DNA of 64,000 nt from Crocinitomix sp044361315 (GCA_044361315.1 JBIKJA010000001.1:1-64000); one strand, 5' to 3'; numbered from the stretch's first letter, positions 36,901 to 45,815 are shown. The notes: generated by a model not told the origin, from the letters alone. Program-made: numbers and translations.

Positions 36901-37465
36901 CGCCGGGAATTAAAGCCAAATTAACACCTCCAAACTCGAATGGCCCAGCAAAACCTGGTCCGCTTATAAAAAATCCGAAAACATCATTAAAGGTAGAAGT
37001 TGAATACTCGTGGTATTCTTCCGAAGCAAAAATATATTTAAACACTACGGAATCGCCCGAAGGAATAAAATCAAACTCAAGCACCGCTTCATTGTTGATC
37101 GTTGTTGTTCCAATCGCATCTAGATCCATGTCATTTGGATCAACTGCAACACCAAAGTTATCTGTTGCTGAACCACTATCGTTCGGACCTTCAGCTAACC
37201 GAACATTTCCAGTTGCTAAAAGTACGCCTGTTGCAATTGGAAATGAAGTACCTGTTGCATCAAAAAATCCAGCTTGCGCTTGAACAATTCCAGCAAGAGG
37301 CAGCGAGTGATTGAACTCAACATTTGAAATTATAACGCCTGCACCTACTAAAACATCATTCACTAATTCTGTTGGCGTTTGTGTGTTGGTGACAACAATT
37401 TGTGCATTTAATTGAACTGAGACAAGTGTCAACATTCCAAAAAAGAAGCTAATTTTTCTAATCAT
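33962..37465 (-). CDS. Choice-of-anchor L domain adhesin with T9SS type B C-terminal domain
   Basis: This 1167-residue secreted protein has a signal peptide (1-21, ending LNAQ). A choice-of-anchor L domain follows (about 25-275; TELVNDVLVGAGVIISNVEF, ATGVLLATGN, FIFASEEYHEYS). A Calx-beta-like segment (about 280-385) comes next, then SprB-like repeats (recurrent GGxPGxY...NG-C and ENGCSxx phrases) through about 1030. A PKD-like segment and a C-terminal gliding-associated domain (about 1075-1167; PINIFSPDGDGINDEFTF, NRWGIEVGI) end the protein. It is a surface adhesin candidate exported by T9SS, possibly linked to gliding. The frame is complete. Confidence 0.9.
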   Translation of the reverse strand: MIRKISFFFGMLTLVSVQLNAQIVVTNTQTPTELVNDVLVGAGVIISNVEFNHSLPLAGIVQAQAGFFDATGTSFPIATGVLLATGNVRLAEGPNDSGSATDNFGVAVDPNDMDLDAIGTTTINNEAVLEFDFIPSGDSVVFKYIFASEEYHEYSTSTFNDVFGFFISGPGFAGPFEFGGVNLALIPGVGLPVTMNNLNNGSSNTGPCINCAYLVDNTGGVDVQYDAHTVIMYARAAVECGETYHIKMAIGDAGDASLDSGVFLEASSFSSNGITVEIASVLGEDAIREGCDSALVTFIRPPESDTVALTVDFEIDGTAINGTDYPLVTETIFFPIGEDSVQIWIIPTDDGLVEGSETIIITVEIINECGDTITTEAAIEIIDPVAFELVMEDITLECAEDSVMITFDPEGGIPEFDIDWSSGGTEIEEWVPGDIVGITTYTVTVTDVCGETVSGSVDVIYDPASIATITFNEDLFIICPGQDADIEATVVSPYDPGAVTYDWSTGETTSDITVSPDVLTWYYLTVFDGCATIIDSVKVEIGEAEIDDIDVIDATDCPGQPDAVLGSILVLPDDPAWVYELVGWVPPQDSGTFNDLTGGISYILVVTDENGCEFDTIVTVGLGTNAVTAEWALDSLRDVSCFGGDDGGAFVFDIGGGITPPYEVIWTNVDGIFDTETVSPGGSSEHDDLPGGSWVVTVIDQEGCAWSQSFLIYEPDLLTLDLIFNEPTCFGFSDGSITANTEGGNPGKIFTMTNADGDVLNVDNSNTMNTIPAGTYFISVVDENGCSVSAEITLGQPDEMDAILTINQPLCYGIETGYVEVDTVLNYTGDYDQIGYYWNPTNPSGEGVGAYFSNHLDAGDYIVTINDENGCSKVFDFSIVYPPELVFAEFGYYPAFCRLFDYQNGNGEVYASATGGTPDYDAPVWTYLVDGTTVAQGTWGGRNPGDYEVVIRDANNCVLRDTITVDSLNPIAAFTVVSAQLNADCKGTADVEVVFENNSENFANPKDPLADTTFFWNLNTPNANWTISHFVEETMDTIYEKRGESYEVDVCLVAMNKNGCSDTACKIITIFEPIRLDPINIFSPDGDGINDEFTFNFTAKSISEFYCVIVNRWGIEVGIIDDITKGWNGTDKNGDPCTDGVYFYTYEGEADNGTKINGQGNVQIVGK

Positions 37466-37596
37466 GATGGTTTGTATTACAGATGATAGACTGAACTTTC
37501 ATTAAAAACGTTGCACAAGTTAGTTTTTTTTGTTGATTTATCTTGTTTTCTCTCACAAACAATTATTAAGTTTGTTGCTCTCAATGAAAAAAAACC

Positions 37597-38979
37597 ATGA
37601 TTAAACAATACATCAACGAAAACAAAGAACGCTTTTTAGAAGAACTTTTTGATTTTTTAAAATTATCTTCAGTAAGTGCTGACCCAGCTTACAAAGATGG
37701 TGTAAATGCCACCGCCGAATTTCTTAAAAAGCAATTTACTGCTTTACAAGTTGATAAGGTCGAGATTTTTGAAACTAAAGGACATCCAATCGTCTACGCA
37801 GAAAAAATCATTGATCCTGCATTGCCGACAATCTTAGTTTATGGACATTATGATGTGCAACCAGCTGACCCAATTGAATTATGGCATACACCACCGTTCG
37901 AACCTATCATTAAAACCACTGATATTCATCCTGATGGAGCCATTTTTGCACGAGGCGCATGTGATGATAAAGGTCAAGTTTACATGCACTTGAAGGCATT
38001 TGAAACGATGATGAATACCAATACACTTTTGTGTAACGCGAAATTCATCATCGAAGGAGAGGAAGAAGTTGGTTCGGTGAATTTGGAGACCTTTATTAAT
38101 GATCATAAAGCCATGTTGAAAGCAGATGTAATTCTAGTTTCTGACACGGGTATGATCGCGAATGATGTTCCTTCAATCACAACTGGATTGAGAGGATTAA
38201 GTTATTTAGAAGTGCAGGTGGACGGACCAAATAGAGATTTACATTCTGGTTTATATGGTGGTGCTGTTGCTAATCCGATTAATGTTTTGACGGATATGAT
38301 TTCTTCGCTATTAGACGAAAATAAACGGATCACTATTCCAGGATTTTATGATGATGTATTAGAAATCTCGATTGATGAACGAAATGAAATGGCAAAAGCG
38401 CCCTTCTCGGAAGAAAACTATTGTCACGTGCTGAATATAGCAGAATCGCAAGGAGAAAAAGGATACTCAACAAGAGAAAGAGCAACTATTCGTCCAACAT
38501 TGGATGTGAATGGAATTTGGGGAGGCTACATTGGCGAAGGCGCGAAAACGGTGTTACCAGCTAAAGCACATGCAAAAATTTCGATGCGTTTGGTACCAAA
38601 TCAAGACCCAGAAAAAATTACACAATTGTTCAAAAATCATTTTGAAAAAATAGCACCAAAAAGTGTTCGTGTAACAGTCACACCTCATCATGGTGGTGAA
38701 CCAGCATTAACACCAATTGATTCAGATGCCTATCGCGCAGCAAGTGCCGCAGTTGAAGAAAGTTTTGGCAAAAAACCAATCCCAGTTCGCAGTGGTGGTT
38801 CTATTCCAATTATTTCCATGTTTGAAAAAAGACTTGGTTTAAAAACAATTTTACTTGGTTTTGGGTTGGATTCTGACGCCATTCACTCACCAAACGAACA
38901 TTATGGCTTATTTAATTTTTATAAAGGCATAGAAACAATCCCTTTGTTCTATAAACATTTTTCAAAGATCAAAAAATAA
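37597..38979 (+). CDS. M20-family dipeptidase
   Basis: This 460-residue peptidase has the metal-site motifs VYGHYDVQPAD (about 86-96), GACDDKGQ (about 126-133) and EGEEEVGS (about 154-161) of M20 dipeptidases (PepV/CNDP-like). The central dimerisation domain (about 200-350) is present. No signal peptide is seen, so it is cytoplasmic. Its stop overlaps by one base (TAATG) the start of the next gene, implying translational coupling. Confidence 0.93.
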   Translation: MIKQYINENKERFLEELFDFLKLSSVSADPAYKDGVNATAEFLKKQFTALQVDKVEIFETKGHPIVYAEKIIDPALPTILVYGHYDVQPADPIELWHTPPFEPIIKTTDIHPDGAIFARGACDDKGQVYMHLKAFETMMNTNTLLCNAKFIIEGEEEVGSVNLETFINDHKAMLKADVILVSDTGMIANDVPSITTGLRGLSYLEVQVDGPNRDLHSGLYGGAVANPINVLTDMISSLLDENKRITIPGFYDDVLEISIDERNEMAKAPFSEENYCHVLNIAESQGEKGYSTRERATIRPTLDVNGIWGGYIGEGAKTVLPAKAHAKISMRLVPNQDPEKITQLFKNHFEKIAPKSVRVTVTPHHGGEPALTPIDSDAYRAASAAVEESFGKKPIPVRSGGSIPIISMFEKRLGLKTILLGFGLDSDAIHSPNEHYGLFNFYKGIETIPLFYKHFSKIKK

Positions 38980-39452
38980 TGAAAAAATTAATCGTTTTCC
39001 TCGTCTTGTTAAGTAGCTTTCAAGCAAAATCAAGCTTTTTTTATAAGGATCTTGAATTCATTGCCATGGAAAATTTTTCCGCTGAAAGAAAAAATGGATC
39101 AATTTACATTCGCTTTGATTATGTCATAAATAATCCCAATTGGTATGCGATTGTCATTAAACCTTCTGCACTCAGGTTAACTGTGGCTAATGTGGATTGT
39201 GGATTGGTAAAGGTGGAGGAAAAAACAAAACTTAAAAGCAAAAAAAAGGGACGCTACCCATTTCTTTTAATAGGTGATGCCAGTAAATTTGTAAAAAGTG
39301 GATTTAGTTCTATTTGGAATCTAATGACTGGAAAAGGAATTGACTTTACTATTAAAGGAAAATTAGACGCCGGTGTTGCTATCTATAAAAAACCGTGGCC
39401 ATTGGATTATACCTATAAAATGTCGTTTGAAGAATTTCTTTCCCTTTTCTAA
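38979..39452 (+). CDS. LEA type 2-like periplasmic protein
   Basis: This 157-residue protein has a signal peptide (1-18, ending FQAKS) and one beta-rich domain of about 110 residues. The segment FDYVINNPNWYAIVIKPSALRLTVANVD looks like a LEA-2/WHy domain, in which the conserved NPN follows a beta strand. No enzymatic residues are recognised. It overlaps the M20 dipeptidase by one base and is surely in the same operon; its link to the peptidase is unknown. Confidence 0.75.
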   Translation: MKKLIVFLVLLSSFQAKSSFFYKDLEFIAMENFSAERKNGSIYIRFDYVINNPNWYAIVIKPSALRLTVANVDCGLVKVEEKTKLKSKKKGRYPFLLIGDASKFVKSGFSSIWNLMTGKGIDFTIKGKLDAGVAIYKKPWPLDYTYKMSFEEFLSLF

Positions 39453-39506
39453 TTTTTGGTGTTAATATCTTTCTTCTGTTGCCATTTTTGGTTTTTGATT
39501 AAACCT

Positions 39507-39518
39507 TAATTTTATCGC
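39507..39518 (+). promoter_or_regulatory. Promoter-like box TAATTTTATCGC before ddl
   Basis: TAATTTTATCGC matches the TAnnTTTATCGC pattern also seen before the deoxynucleoside kinase gene and paaZ. A TTTG lies 16 bp upstream and may be the -33 element. The ddl start is 62 bp downstream. Confidence 0.5.
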
Positions 39519-39580
39519 GTATTTAAGTAAAATTACATCCCATCAAATCCAAACGTTTTGATGAATAAAACATTGTAAAA

Positions 39581-40552
39581 ATGAAAAAGAAAATCGCCGT
39601 TGTCTATGGTGGATACTCTTCTGAAAGCGCAATTTCAGAAAAAAGTGCCCGCGTAATTTTTGAAAATATCGACCGAGAGTTTTATGAGCCGTATATGGTA
39701 GAAATTACGAAAAAAAGTTGGCATGTACATTTAAAAGGTGGCGGTGTTTGTTCGATCGATAAAAATAAATTCACTTTCTTAAATGAAGATATTGAGACTG
39801 GTTTTGATGTTGCATTTATTACTATTCATGGAACACCAGGCGAAGATGGTAAACTTCAATCTTATTTTGATATGATTGGATTGAAATATATTAATTCAAA
39901 TCATTTTGGCTCCGCAATTACGTTTAATAAATGGGCATGCAATAGTTTTTTAAGAGCTTTTGGAATTGATACAGCGAAGGCCATTTTAATTCGAAAAACT
40001 GCTGCGCCAAGCACGATTGCCATTGCTGATGAGGTGGGATTTCCTTGTTTTATTAAACCTAATGGAGCTGGATCTAGTTTCGGCGTTTCAAAAGTGAAAA
40101 CCTTAATGCAAATGCCAGAAGCGATCGCAAAAGCTTTCGAAGAGGACGAAGAGATAGTGGTCGAATCATTTGTGAAAGGCCGAGAAATTACATGTGGAGT
40201 GTATTTTAATGGAAACGATGTGATTCAACTTCCGCCAACTGAAATTATTTCGAATAACGAATTTTTTGATTATGATGCTAAATACAACGGACAATCAAAA
40301 GAAGTCACACCAGCAGACATCGATGCAAAATTGACCCGTCATATTCAGGATTTATCTCAATCTATTTATAAACGACTCGGATTAAGAGGAATTGCACGGA
40401 TGGATTTTATCGTGACTGAAGAGAAAAAGCCCTATTTAATTGAAGTCAATACAACACCAGGAATGTCTGAAAGAAGTATCGTTCCGCAACAAATTGCTGC
40501 TGCAGGTAAAACCATGAAATCAGTTTTTACCGAATTGATCCAAACAATCTAA
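39581..40552 (+). CDS. ddl: D-alanine--D-alanine ligase
   Basis: This 323-residue ATP-grasp enzyme makes D-Ala-D-Ala for peptidoglycan. N-terminal VVYGGYSSESAISEKSA, then HGTPGEDGKLQSYFDM (about 87-102), the ATP-grasp lid region IKPNGAGSSFGVSKV (about 157-171) and C-terminal LIEVNTTPGMSERSIVPQ (about 286-303) are all family motifs. Length is normal. It appears monocistronic with its own promoter-like box. Confidence 0.97.
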   Translation: MKKKIAVVYGGYSSESAISEKSARVIFENIDREFYEPYMVEITKKSWHVHLKGGGVCSIDKNKFTFLNEDIETGFDVAFITIHGTPGEDGKLQSYFDMIGLKYINSNHFGSAITFNKWACNSFLRAFGIDTAKAILIRKTAAPSTIAIADEVGFPCFIKPNGAGSSFGVSKVKTLMQMPEAIAKAFEEDEEIVVESFVKGREITCGVYFNGNDVIQLPPTEIISNNEFFDYDAKYNGQSKEVTPADIDAKLTRHIQDLSQSIYKRLGLRGIARMDFIVTEEKKPYLIEVNTTPGMSERSIVPQQIAAAGKTMKSVFTELIQTI

Positions 40553-40582
40553 GCTAGGCGATATTCACAACAAATTTTTTCA

Positions 40583-40590
40583 TAATTTTG
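40583..40590 (+). promoter_or_regulatory. -7 box directly before the esterase ATG
   Basis: TAATTTTG is an exact TAnnTTTG match ending 4 bases before the ATG at 40595, which implies a leaderless or nearly leaderless mRNA. The string TAATTTTGTCTTATG recurs exactly at 60127-60141. Confidence 0.5.
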
Positions 40591-40594
40591 TCTT

Positions 40595-42304
40595 ATGAAG
40601 AAGTTTATATTCCTAATTTTCCTGTTTGCTTGCACTTTTAATTTAAAGGCACAAGATTATAATCCAAATAGATATCGAACATCAATTTTTCCTGATGTCT
40701 TAAGTTTAACTGACGTGCTTTACGGTGAGGCGCCCCAATGGGTTTTTCCTTATTGGGATGTCGATTTATTGATGGACATCTATCTGCCAGATGGGGACTT
40801 AAATCCCAAAAGACCTTTAATTATTTTTGCGCATTCTGGTGGGTTTTTAATCGGTTCGAAAGATGTGGACAATATGGTCGCAATCTGCGACTCTTTTTCT
40901 CAAAAAGGCTATGTCACTGCTTCGATCGAATATCGTTCGGGCTTTGATCCCTTAGATTATGAAAGCGCAGAAAGAGCCGTATATCGAGCCGTTCAAGATG
41001 GCAAAGCTGCCGTTCGTTATTTCAAAGAAAATGCCATTTTGTATGATATTGACACCAATTATATCTTTTTTGGAGGAATGTCCGCGGGTGGATTTATTGC
41101 CCTAAATGTGGCGTATATGGACAAAGAATCGGAACGTCCGGAAAGTACGTATGGCGACGATTTCTTAGTAAATGATTTAGAATGTTTGGATTGTGCAGGA
41201 AATGATTATCCTCATACTTCGAAAGTGCGTGCGATTTTAGATTTTTGGGGTGGAGTTGATGATACAACGATTATCGAACCAGGAGACATTCCAATGCTGA
41301 TTATGCATGGTGAAAATGATGAAACGGTTCCATTTGATGTAGGCCCTCCGTTTGGATTGTTTACCCTCCCTGATATTTACGGCGCCAAACCAATTTCTGA
41401 AAGAGCCGCCAACATCGGAATCACCTATGAACTTTTTACCTCTGAGGGTCCTTTGCACATGCTGGACGGTTCGGACAACGGTACTTTTGTTGATCCTCCT
41501 AATTCTTTTTGGAGCGATACCCTTTTACCAGAAACCACGAGGTTTTTGTACGAGCTCATGAAGCCAACAACCGTTCAACTTTCGCTGGTAAATCAGACTA
41601 TTTGTTTTGATGAAACGATCACCTTTTTGGTGAGCGACAGTGCGACTTCTTATTATAGTTGGGATTTTGATGAAAGTTCAATTGAAGAAGTTTTAAATGA
41701 TAATACAGGCGAGTTAACCTTAAAATTTACCACAGCAGGAACTTATGTTATCACTGTGGTTGAATTTAACGAGATCCTTTGCGCTGGAGACACGCTCACA
41801 TTTAACGTGATTGTTGAAGAAGAAGTGAACGCCGACTTTGCCTACATGATTGATGCCTTAAACGCTGTTAATTTTACTAATGAATCAACTGGTGCGACAT
41901 CCTACGAATGGAATTTTGGCGACGGCGGGGCAAGTGATGAATTTTCTCCAATGCATACCTATTTAGAAAATGGTGTTTATGGAGTGACGTTGATTAGTAC
42001 AAGTGATCTTGGATGTTCAGATACCTTAATTACAACCGTCACCATCGAAGGATTAGGGCAAAACGAAATCATCACCAATGCAAGCATTGTCTATCCAAAT
42101 CCATTTGTGGATGAACTCTCAATTAAATCGATTGGAAGTTCAAGTTATGTGTCCATCATGAACCTTCATGGTGAATTAATTTATGAAAATCAATTTTCTG
42201 GTTTAGTCGAAATTTCTACCGCCTATTGGCCTAGTGGAATTTACCTACTCCAACTCATTCAAGAAGATGGAGCAATTGCCAATCAAAAATTAATAAAACT
42301 CTAG
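40595..42304 (+). CDS. Secreted alpha/beta-hydrolase (esterase) with PKD and T9SS type A sorting domain
   Basis: This 569-residue protein has a signal peptide (1-19, ending LKAQ). An alpha/beta-hydrolase domain (about 35-325) has oxyanion HSGG (IIFAHSGGFLIGS, about 79-91), nucleophile Ser in GGMSAGGF (about 163-170), Asp in MHGENDETVPF and His in GPLHML near 290. PKD-like domains follow (about 330-480; TSYEWNFGDGGASDE), then a T9SS type A sorting domain (IVYPNPFVDELSIKS ... SGIYLLQLIQ). The catalytic triad looks complete. It probably hydrolyses esters, perhaps on polysaccharides, outside the cell. Confidence 0.9.
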   Translation: MKKFIFLIFLFACTFNLKAQDYNPNRYRTSIFPDVLSLTDVLYGEAPQWVFPYWDVDLLMDIYLPDGDLNPKRPLIIFAHSGGFLIGSKDVDNMVAICDSFSQKGYVTASIEYRSGFDPLDYESAERAVYRAVQDGKAAVRYFKENAILYDIDTNYIFFGGMSAGGFIALNVAYMDKESERPESTYGDDFLVNDLECLDCAGNDYPHTSKVRAILDFWGGVDDTTIIEPGDIPMLIMHGENDETVPFDVGPPFGLFTLPDIYGAKPISERAANIGITYELFTSEGPLHMLDGSDNGTFVDPPNSFWSDTLLPETTRFLYELMKPTTVQLSLVNQTICFDETITFLVSDSATSYYSWDFDESSIEEVLNDNTGELTLKFTTAGTYVITVVEFNEILCAGDTLTFNVIVEEEVNADFAYMIDALNAVNFTNESTGATSYEWNFGDGGASDEFSPMHTYLENGVYGVTLISTSDLGCSDTLITTVTIEGLGQNEIITNASIVYPNPFVDELSIKSIGSSSYVSIMNLHGELIYENQFSGLVEISTAYWPSGIYLLQLIQEDGAIANQKLIKL

Positions 42305-42381
42305 AAAATTGACCTCAAAAAATGGTGCAAATAAAGTACCATTTCTGCCTTTTTGATTGCTTTGGGTAAAAATATAATACG

Positions 42382-42393
42382 TAACTTTATCGC
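42382..42393 (+). promoter_or_regulatory. Promoter of paaZ
   Basis: TAACTTTATCGC (TAnnTTTATCGC pattern) lies 28 bp before the paaZ ATG. A TTTG/TTTGGG element lies about 17 bp upstream at a spacing that fits a Bacteroidota -33 box. Confidence 0.5.
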
Positions 42394-42420
42394 TATTTAA
42401 GTGATTTAAGATTATTCCAA

Positions 42421-44469
42421 ATGAAAGTATATCAAAATTATGCATTAGGAGAATGGACTAGTGGAGAAGGAGTTGAAACAGAATTGTTTAATGCAATCAC
42501 AGGCCAACAAATCGGCACCTGTTCATCCGTAGGTTTACCCTATGAGGAAATGATGCACTATGCACGTGAAAAAGGTGGAAAAGCTTTGCGCAAAATGACC
42601 TTTCAACAACGTGGGTTAATGCTCAAAGAATTGGCAGTATTCCTGCTTAAAAACAAACGAAAATATTACGAATTAAGTGCAGCAACAGGAGCAACGCGGG
42701 TTGATTCTTGGATTGACATAGAAGGGGGAATTGGAAATTTATTTGCCAATGCTGCATTGAGAAGGCAATTTCCTGATTTGCCTTATTATGTGGACGGTGA
42801 TCCTGTCCCATTGTCTAAAGGCGGTTCGTTTATGGGACATCACATTATGGTTCCTAAGCAAGGTGTTGCCATTCATATCAACGCATTTAATTTCCCGATT
42901 TGGGGAATGCTTGAAAAAATAGCGGTGAACTTTATGGCTGGGGTTCCTGCCATTGTGAAACCTTCCGAATTTACCTGTTATTTAACAGAGTTAATGGTGC
43001 GTGACATTGTAAGCTCCGGGATTCTTCCCGAAGGTGCTTTACAATTGGTGGTGGGACTAGGAAGAGGAGTAATTGACTTTACAGGCAGTGATGACGTGGT
43101 GACTTTTACAGGTTCGGCGCACACTGGGTTAATGCTGAGTTCACTTCCAAATATTTCTGCCAACTCTGTTTCTTTCAACCTCGAATGCGATTCGTTAAAT
43201 GCCGCGATTTTGGGAAAAGATGCTGTGCCAGGAACTCCTGAATTTGATATTTTTATCAAAGAAGTTCAAAAAGAAATTACGGTAAAAGCCGGTCAAAAAT
43301 GTACCTCTGTTCGCCGAATTTTAGTGCCTGAAGAATTAATTGACGATGTCCAAAAAGCACTCTCAAAACGGCTAGCTCAAAATACCATCGGCGATCCAGC
43401 TGACCCAACAGTTAGAATGGGATCGTTGGCCACGAAGTTACAAGTAGAACGCGTGCGAGCAAATGTCGAACTTTTAATGCAAGAACAATCGATCGTAATT
43501 GGTGATTTAGACCAATTTGATGTGATTGGCGCATCTAAAGAAACGGGCGCATTTTTTGCTCCAATCGTTTTCCGAAATGACGATCCTCACCATAAATTAG
43601 GTGCTCATTCGATTGAGTGTTTTGGGCCAGTGTCTACCTTAATGCCTTATAAAGATTTGGATGACGCCATTGCAATCGCTAAATTAGGGAAAGGATCGTT
43701 GGTTTCTTCCATCGTGACAGCAGATGATTCGATTGCAACAGAATATGTCCTTAACGCCGCATCTTCACATGGACGAATTTTGGTCTTAAATGAACGATGC
43801 GCAAAAGAAAGTACTGGACACGGTTCGCCTATGCCTATGTTAACTCATGGCGGTCCAGGACGAGCTGGAGGTGGCGAAGAGATGGGGGGAAAAAGAGGGG
43901 TGCTCCATTATATGCAACGTACCGCCATTCAAGGGCATCCACAAACAATTACTAAAATCACCCAACAATTTCAAATGGGTGCTGATCAACCAGAAGCCAA
44001 CCCTCATTTGTTCAGAAAACACTTTGAAGAATTGGTGGTCGGAGAAACTGTTTTTACACATAAACACACCGTAACAGAAGCAGATATTTCCAATTTCGCG
44101 AACGTAAGTGGCGACAATTTTTATGCGCATGTGGATGCAACTTCGTTGGAAGGAACGATGTTTGAACAACGTGTGGCTCACGGCTATTTTATTCTATCAA
44201 AAGCAGCTGGTTTATTTGTAGATCCTAAAAAAGGTCCTGTACTTTTAAATTATGGAATTGATGAATGTCGATTTACAAAACCAGTTTATATAGGTACCAC
44301 CATAGGCGTACGGTTCACTGTAAAAGATAAAATTGATCAAGAAAAAAAGAATGAATCTGATATTGCAAAAGGAATTGTGAGGTTTTTAGTAGATATTTAT
44401 GATCAAACCGGGGAAACTGTTGGTGTAGCGACTATTTTGACAATGGTAAAAAAATTGGATCAGGGTTAG
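42421..44469 (+). CDS. paaZ: Bifunctional aldehyde dehydrogenase / oxepin-CoA hydrolase PaaZ
   Basis: This 682-residue two-domain enzyme opens the ring of oxepin-CoA and oxidises the resulting semialdehyde in phenylacetate degradation. Residues about 1-510 are aldehyde dehydrogenase (Glu in SFNLECDSLNAA, catalytic Cys in AGQKCTSVRRI). Residues about 530-682 are a MaoC-like hydratase (hot-dog) domain with FANVSGDNFYAHVD and RVAHGYFILSKAAG. It is followed at a distance by an enoyl-CoA hydratase gene, but the other paa genes are not within this window. Confidence 0.95.
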   Translation: MKVYQNYALGEWTSGEGVETELFNAITGQQIGTCSSVGLPYEEMMHYAREKGGKALRKMTFQQRGLMLKELAVFLLKNKRKYYELSAATGATRVDSWIDIEGGIGNLFANAALRRQFPDLPYYVDGDPVPLSKGGSFMGHHIMVPKQGVAIHINAFNFPIWGMLEKIAVNFMAGVPAIVKPSEFTCYLTELMVRDIVSSGILPEGALQLVVGLGRGVIDFTGSDDVVTFTGSAHTGLMLSSLPNISANSVSFNLECDSLNAAILGKDAVPGTPEFDIFIKEVQKEITVKAGQKCTSVRRILVPEELIDDVQKALSKRLAQNTIGDPADPTVRMGSLATKLQVERVRANVELLMQEQSIVIGDLDQFDVIGASKETGAFFAPIVFRNDDPHHKLGAHSIECFGPVSTLMPYKDLDDAIAIAKLGKGSLVSSIVTADDSIATEYVLNAASSHGRILVLNERCAKESTGHGSPMPMLTHGGPGRAGGGEEMGGKRGVLHYMQRTAIQGHPQTITKITQQFQMGADQPEANPHLFRKHFEELVVGETVFTHKHTVTEADISNFANVSGDNFYAHVDATSLEGTMFEQRVAHGYFILSKAAGLFVDPKKGPVLLNYGIDECRFTKPVYIGTTIGVRFTVKDKIDQEKKNESDIAKGIVRFLVDIYDQTGETVGVATILTMVKKLDQG

Positions 44470-44559
44470 AAGGGGTTTTTAGGGCAGAGGGTATGAAGGG
44501 CAGAGGGGTTTTAAGGGGTTAGTAATTAATAATTTGGATAATTATTGAAATAAAAATAA

Positions 44560-44976
44560 ATGATGGAATCGGATTTAATGCTTCTGGAAGAATCAGTTTC
44601 TAAGTATGGGGAAATTAATTCTTTTAGGGATTTGATTGTTTGGCAGAAATCTATGCAACTGGTGGTGGGAATTTATGAAATCACGAAAAAAATGCCAATC
44701 GAAGAAAAATATGGATTGACGAATCAACTTCGACGGGCTGTAGTTTCTGTACCGTCCAATATCGCCGAAGGTTGGGGCAGGAAAAGTCGCGGACATTATA
44801 TTCAGTTTCTTAGAATTGCAAGCGGTTCTTTGTGCGAGACTGACACCCAATTGGAACTTGCGGTAAGGTTGTCCTATTTTCAAGAAAAAGACGTTGTTTC
44901 TTTGAAAGGTCAACTACTGGAGATGGAAAAAATGCTTCGATCACTCATTTCAAAACTAGAACTAAAGAATAATTAA
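44560..44976 (+). CDS. Four helix bundle (S23-like) protein
   Basis: This 138-residue protein contains DLIVWQKSMQLVVGIYEITK, LRRAVVSVPSNIAEGWGRK and FLRIASGSLCETDTQLELA, the signature of the four-helix-bundle family related to the protein encoded in 23S rRNA intervening sequences. Its molecular role is unknown; it is common as a lone gene in Bacteroidota. It sits between paaZ and the enoyl-CoA hydratase gene, preceded by a G-rich spacer (44467-44522), suggesting an inserted cassette (inference). Confidence 0.9.
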   Translation: MMESDLMLLEESVSKYGEINSFRDLIVWQKSMQLVVGIYEITKKMPIEEKYGLTNQLRRAVVSVPSNIAEGWGRKSRGHYIQFLRIASGSLCETDTQLELAVRLSYFQEKDVVSLKGQLLEMEKMLRSLISKLELKNN

Positions 44977-45044
44977 ATAATCTGAGGCAGAATGTTTAGT
45001 AAGCAACTTTTTTCTCTTCGCTTCTGCCCTATTCACTTAAAATT

Positions 45045-45815
45045 ATGAGCGCAATAAATCAAGGACATGTAAAGTCTGAAATCAATGAAAATGGAATTGC
45101 CACCATCGAATTTGGGCATCCATTAAGTAATTCATTACCGGGTAAAATCTTACAATTATTAGCAAAAACCATAACGGAGATTGGAGCCAAAAATGACGTA
45201 AAAGTTATTATCCTTAAATCGGACGGAGAAAATGCGTTTTGCGCAGGTGCCAGTTTTGATGAATTAATTGCCATTAAAGATTTGGCAACAGGAAAAGAAT
45301 TTTTCTCAGGATTTGCAAGCGTAATTAACGCATGTCGAAAATGTCCAAAATTCATTATTGGCCGTGTTCAAGGTAAAGCAGTTGGTGGCGGTGTCGGTTT
45401 AGCGGCGGCGGTGGATTATTGTCTGGCAACTAAAACAGCCTCGGTAAAATTATCCGAACTTGCGGTTGGAATTGGGCCATTTGTCGTAGGACCAGCCGTT
45501 GAACGAAAAATCGGAATGTCTGCCATGTCGCAATTAACTATTAACGCAACAGAATGGAAAACAGCCGAATGGGCACGCGAAAAAGGACTCTACGCCGAGG
45601 TATATTTGACCATCCCTGAATTAGACGAAGCAGTGAACGCTTTGGCGACGAAATTAACAAAATCAAACCCAGAGGCTATGCGCATGTTAAAGTCGATTTT
45701 TTGGCAAGGAACAGAAGGTTGGGATAATTTGTTAAAAGTGCGAGCCGGAATGAGTGGTGAATTGGTGCTATCTGATTTTACAATTAACGCGATCAACGCA
45801 TTTAAAAATAAATAA
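45045..45815 (+). CDS. Enoyl-CoA hydratase/isomerase family protein
   Basis: This 256-residue crotonase-fold protein carries the oxyanion-hole segment NAFCAGASFDEL (about 64-75) and GRVQGKAVGGGVGLAAAVDY (about 106-125), with the acidic residues of the family. It resembles the hydratase/isomerases of CoA-ester catabolism, possibly PaaF/PaaG given paaZ upstream. The exact reaction cannot be told. Its stop shares a base with a possible ATG of the next gene. Confidence 0.88.
   Translation: MSAINQGHVKSEINENGIATIEFGHPLSNSLPGKILQLLAKTITEIGAKNDVKVIILKSDGENAFCAGASFDELIAIKDLATGKEFFSGFASVINACRKCPKFIIGRVQGKAVGGGVGLAAAVDYCLATKTASVKLSELAVGIGPFVVGPAVERKIGMSAMSQLTINATEWKTAEWAREKGLYAEVYLTIPELDEAVNALATKLTKSNPEAMRMLKSIFWQGTEGWDNLLKVRAGMSGELVLSDFTINAINAFKNK

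Noticed and set aside
36867..37283. Long plus-strand frame opposite the choice-of-anchor L gene
   Set aside because: Mirror of a strongly supported secreted protein; Pro/Ser-rich composition typical of an antisense shadow.
42320..42355. Terminator after the esterase gene
   Set aside because: A stem AATGGT/ACCATT exists, but the loop is long and the T run is not adjacent.
44467..44522. G-rich repeated GGGCAGAGG spacer after paaZ as a regulatory or structured element
   Set aside because: Short, imperfect and single; no pairing or motif that supports a function.
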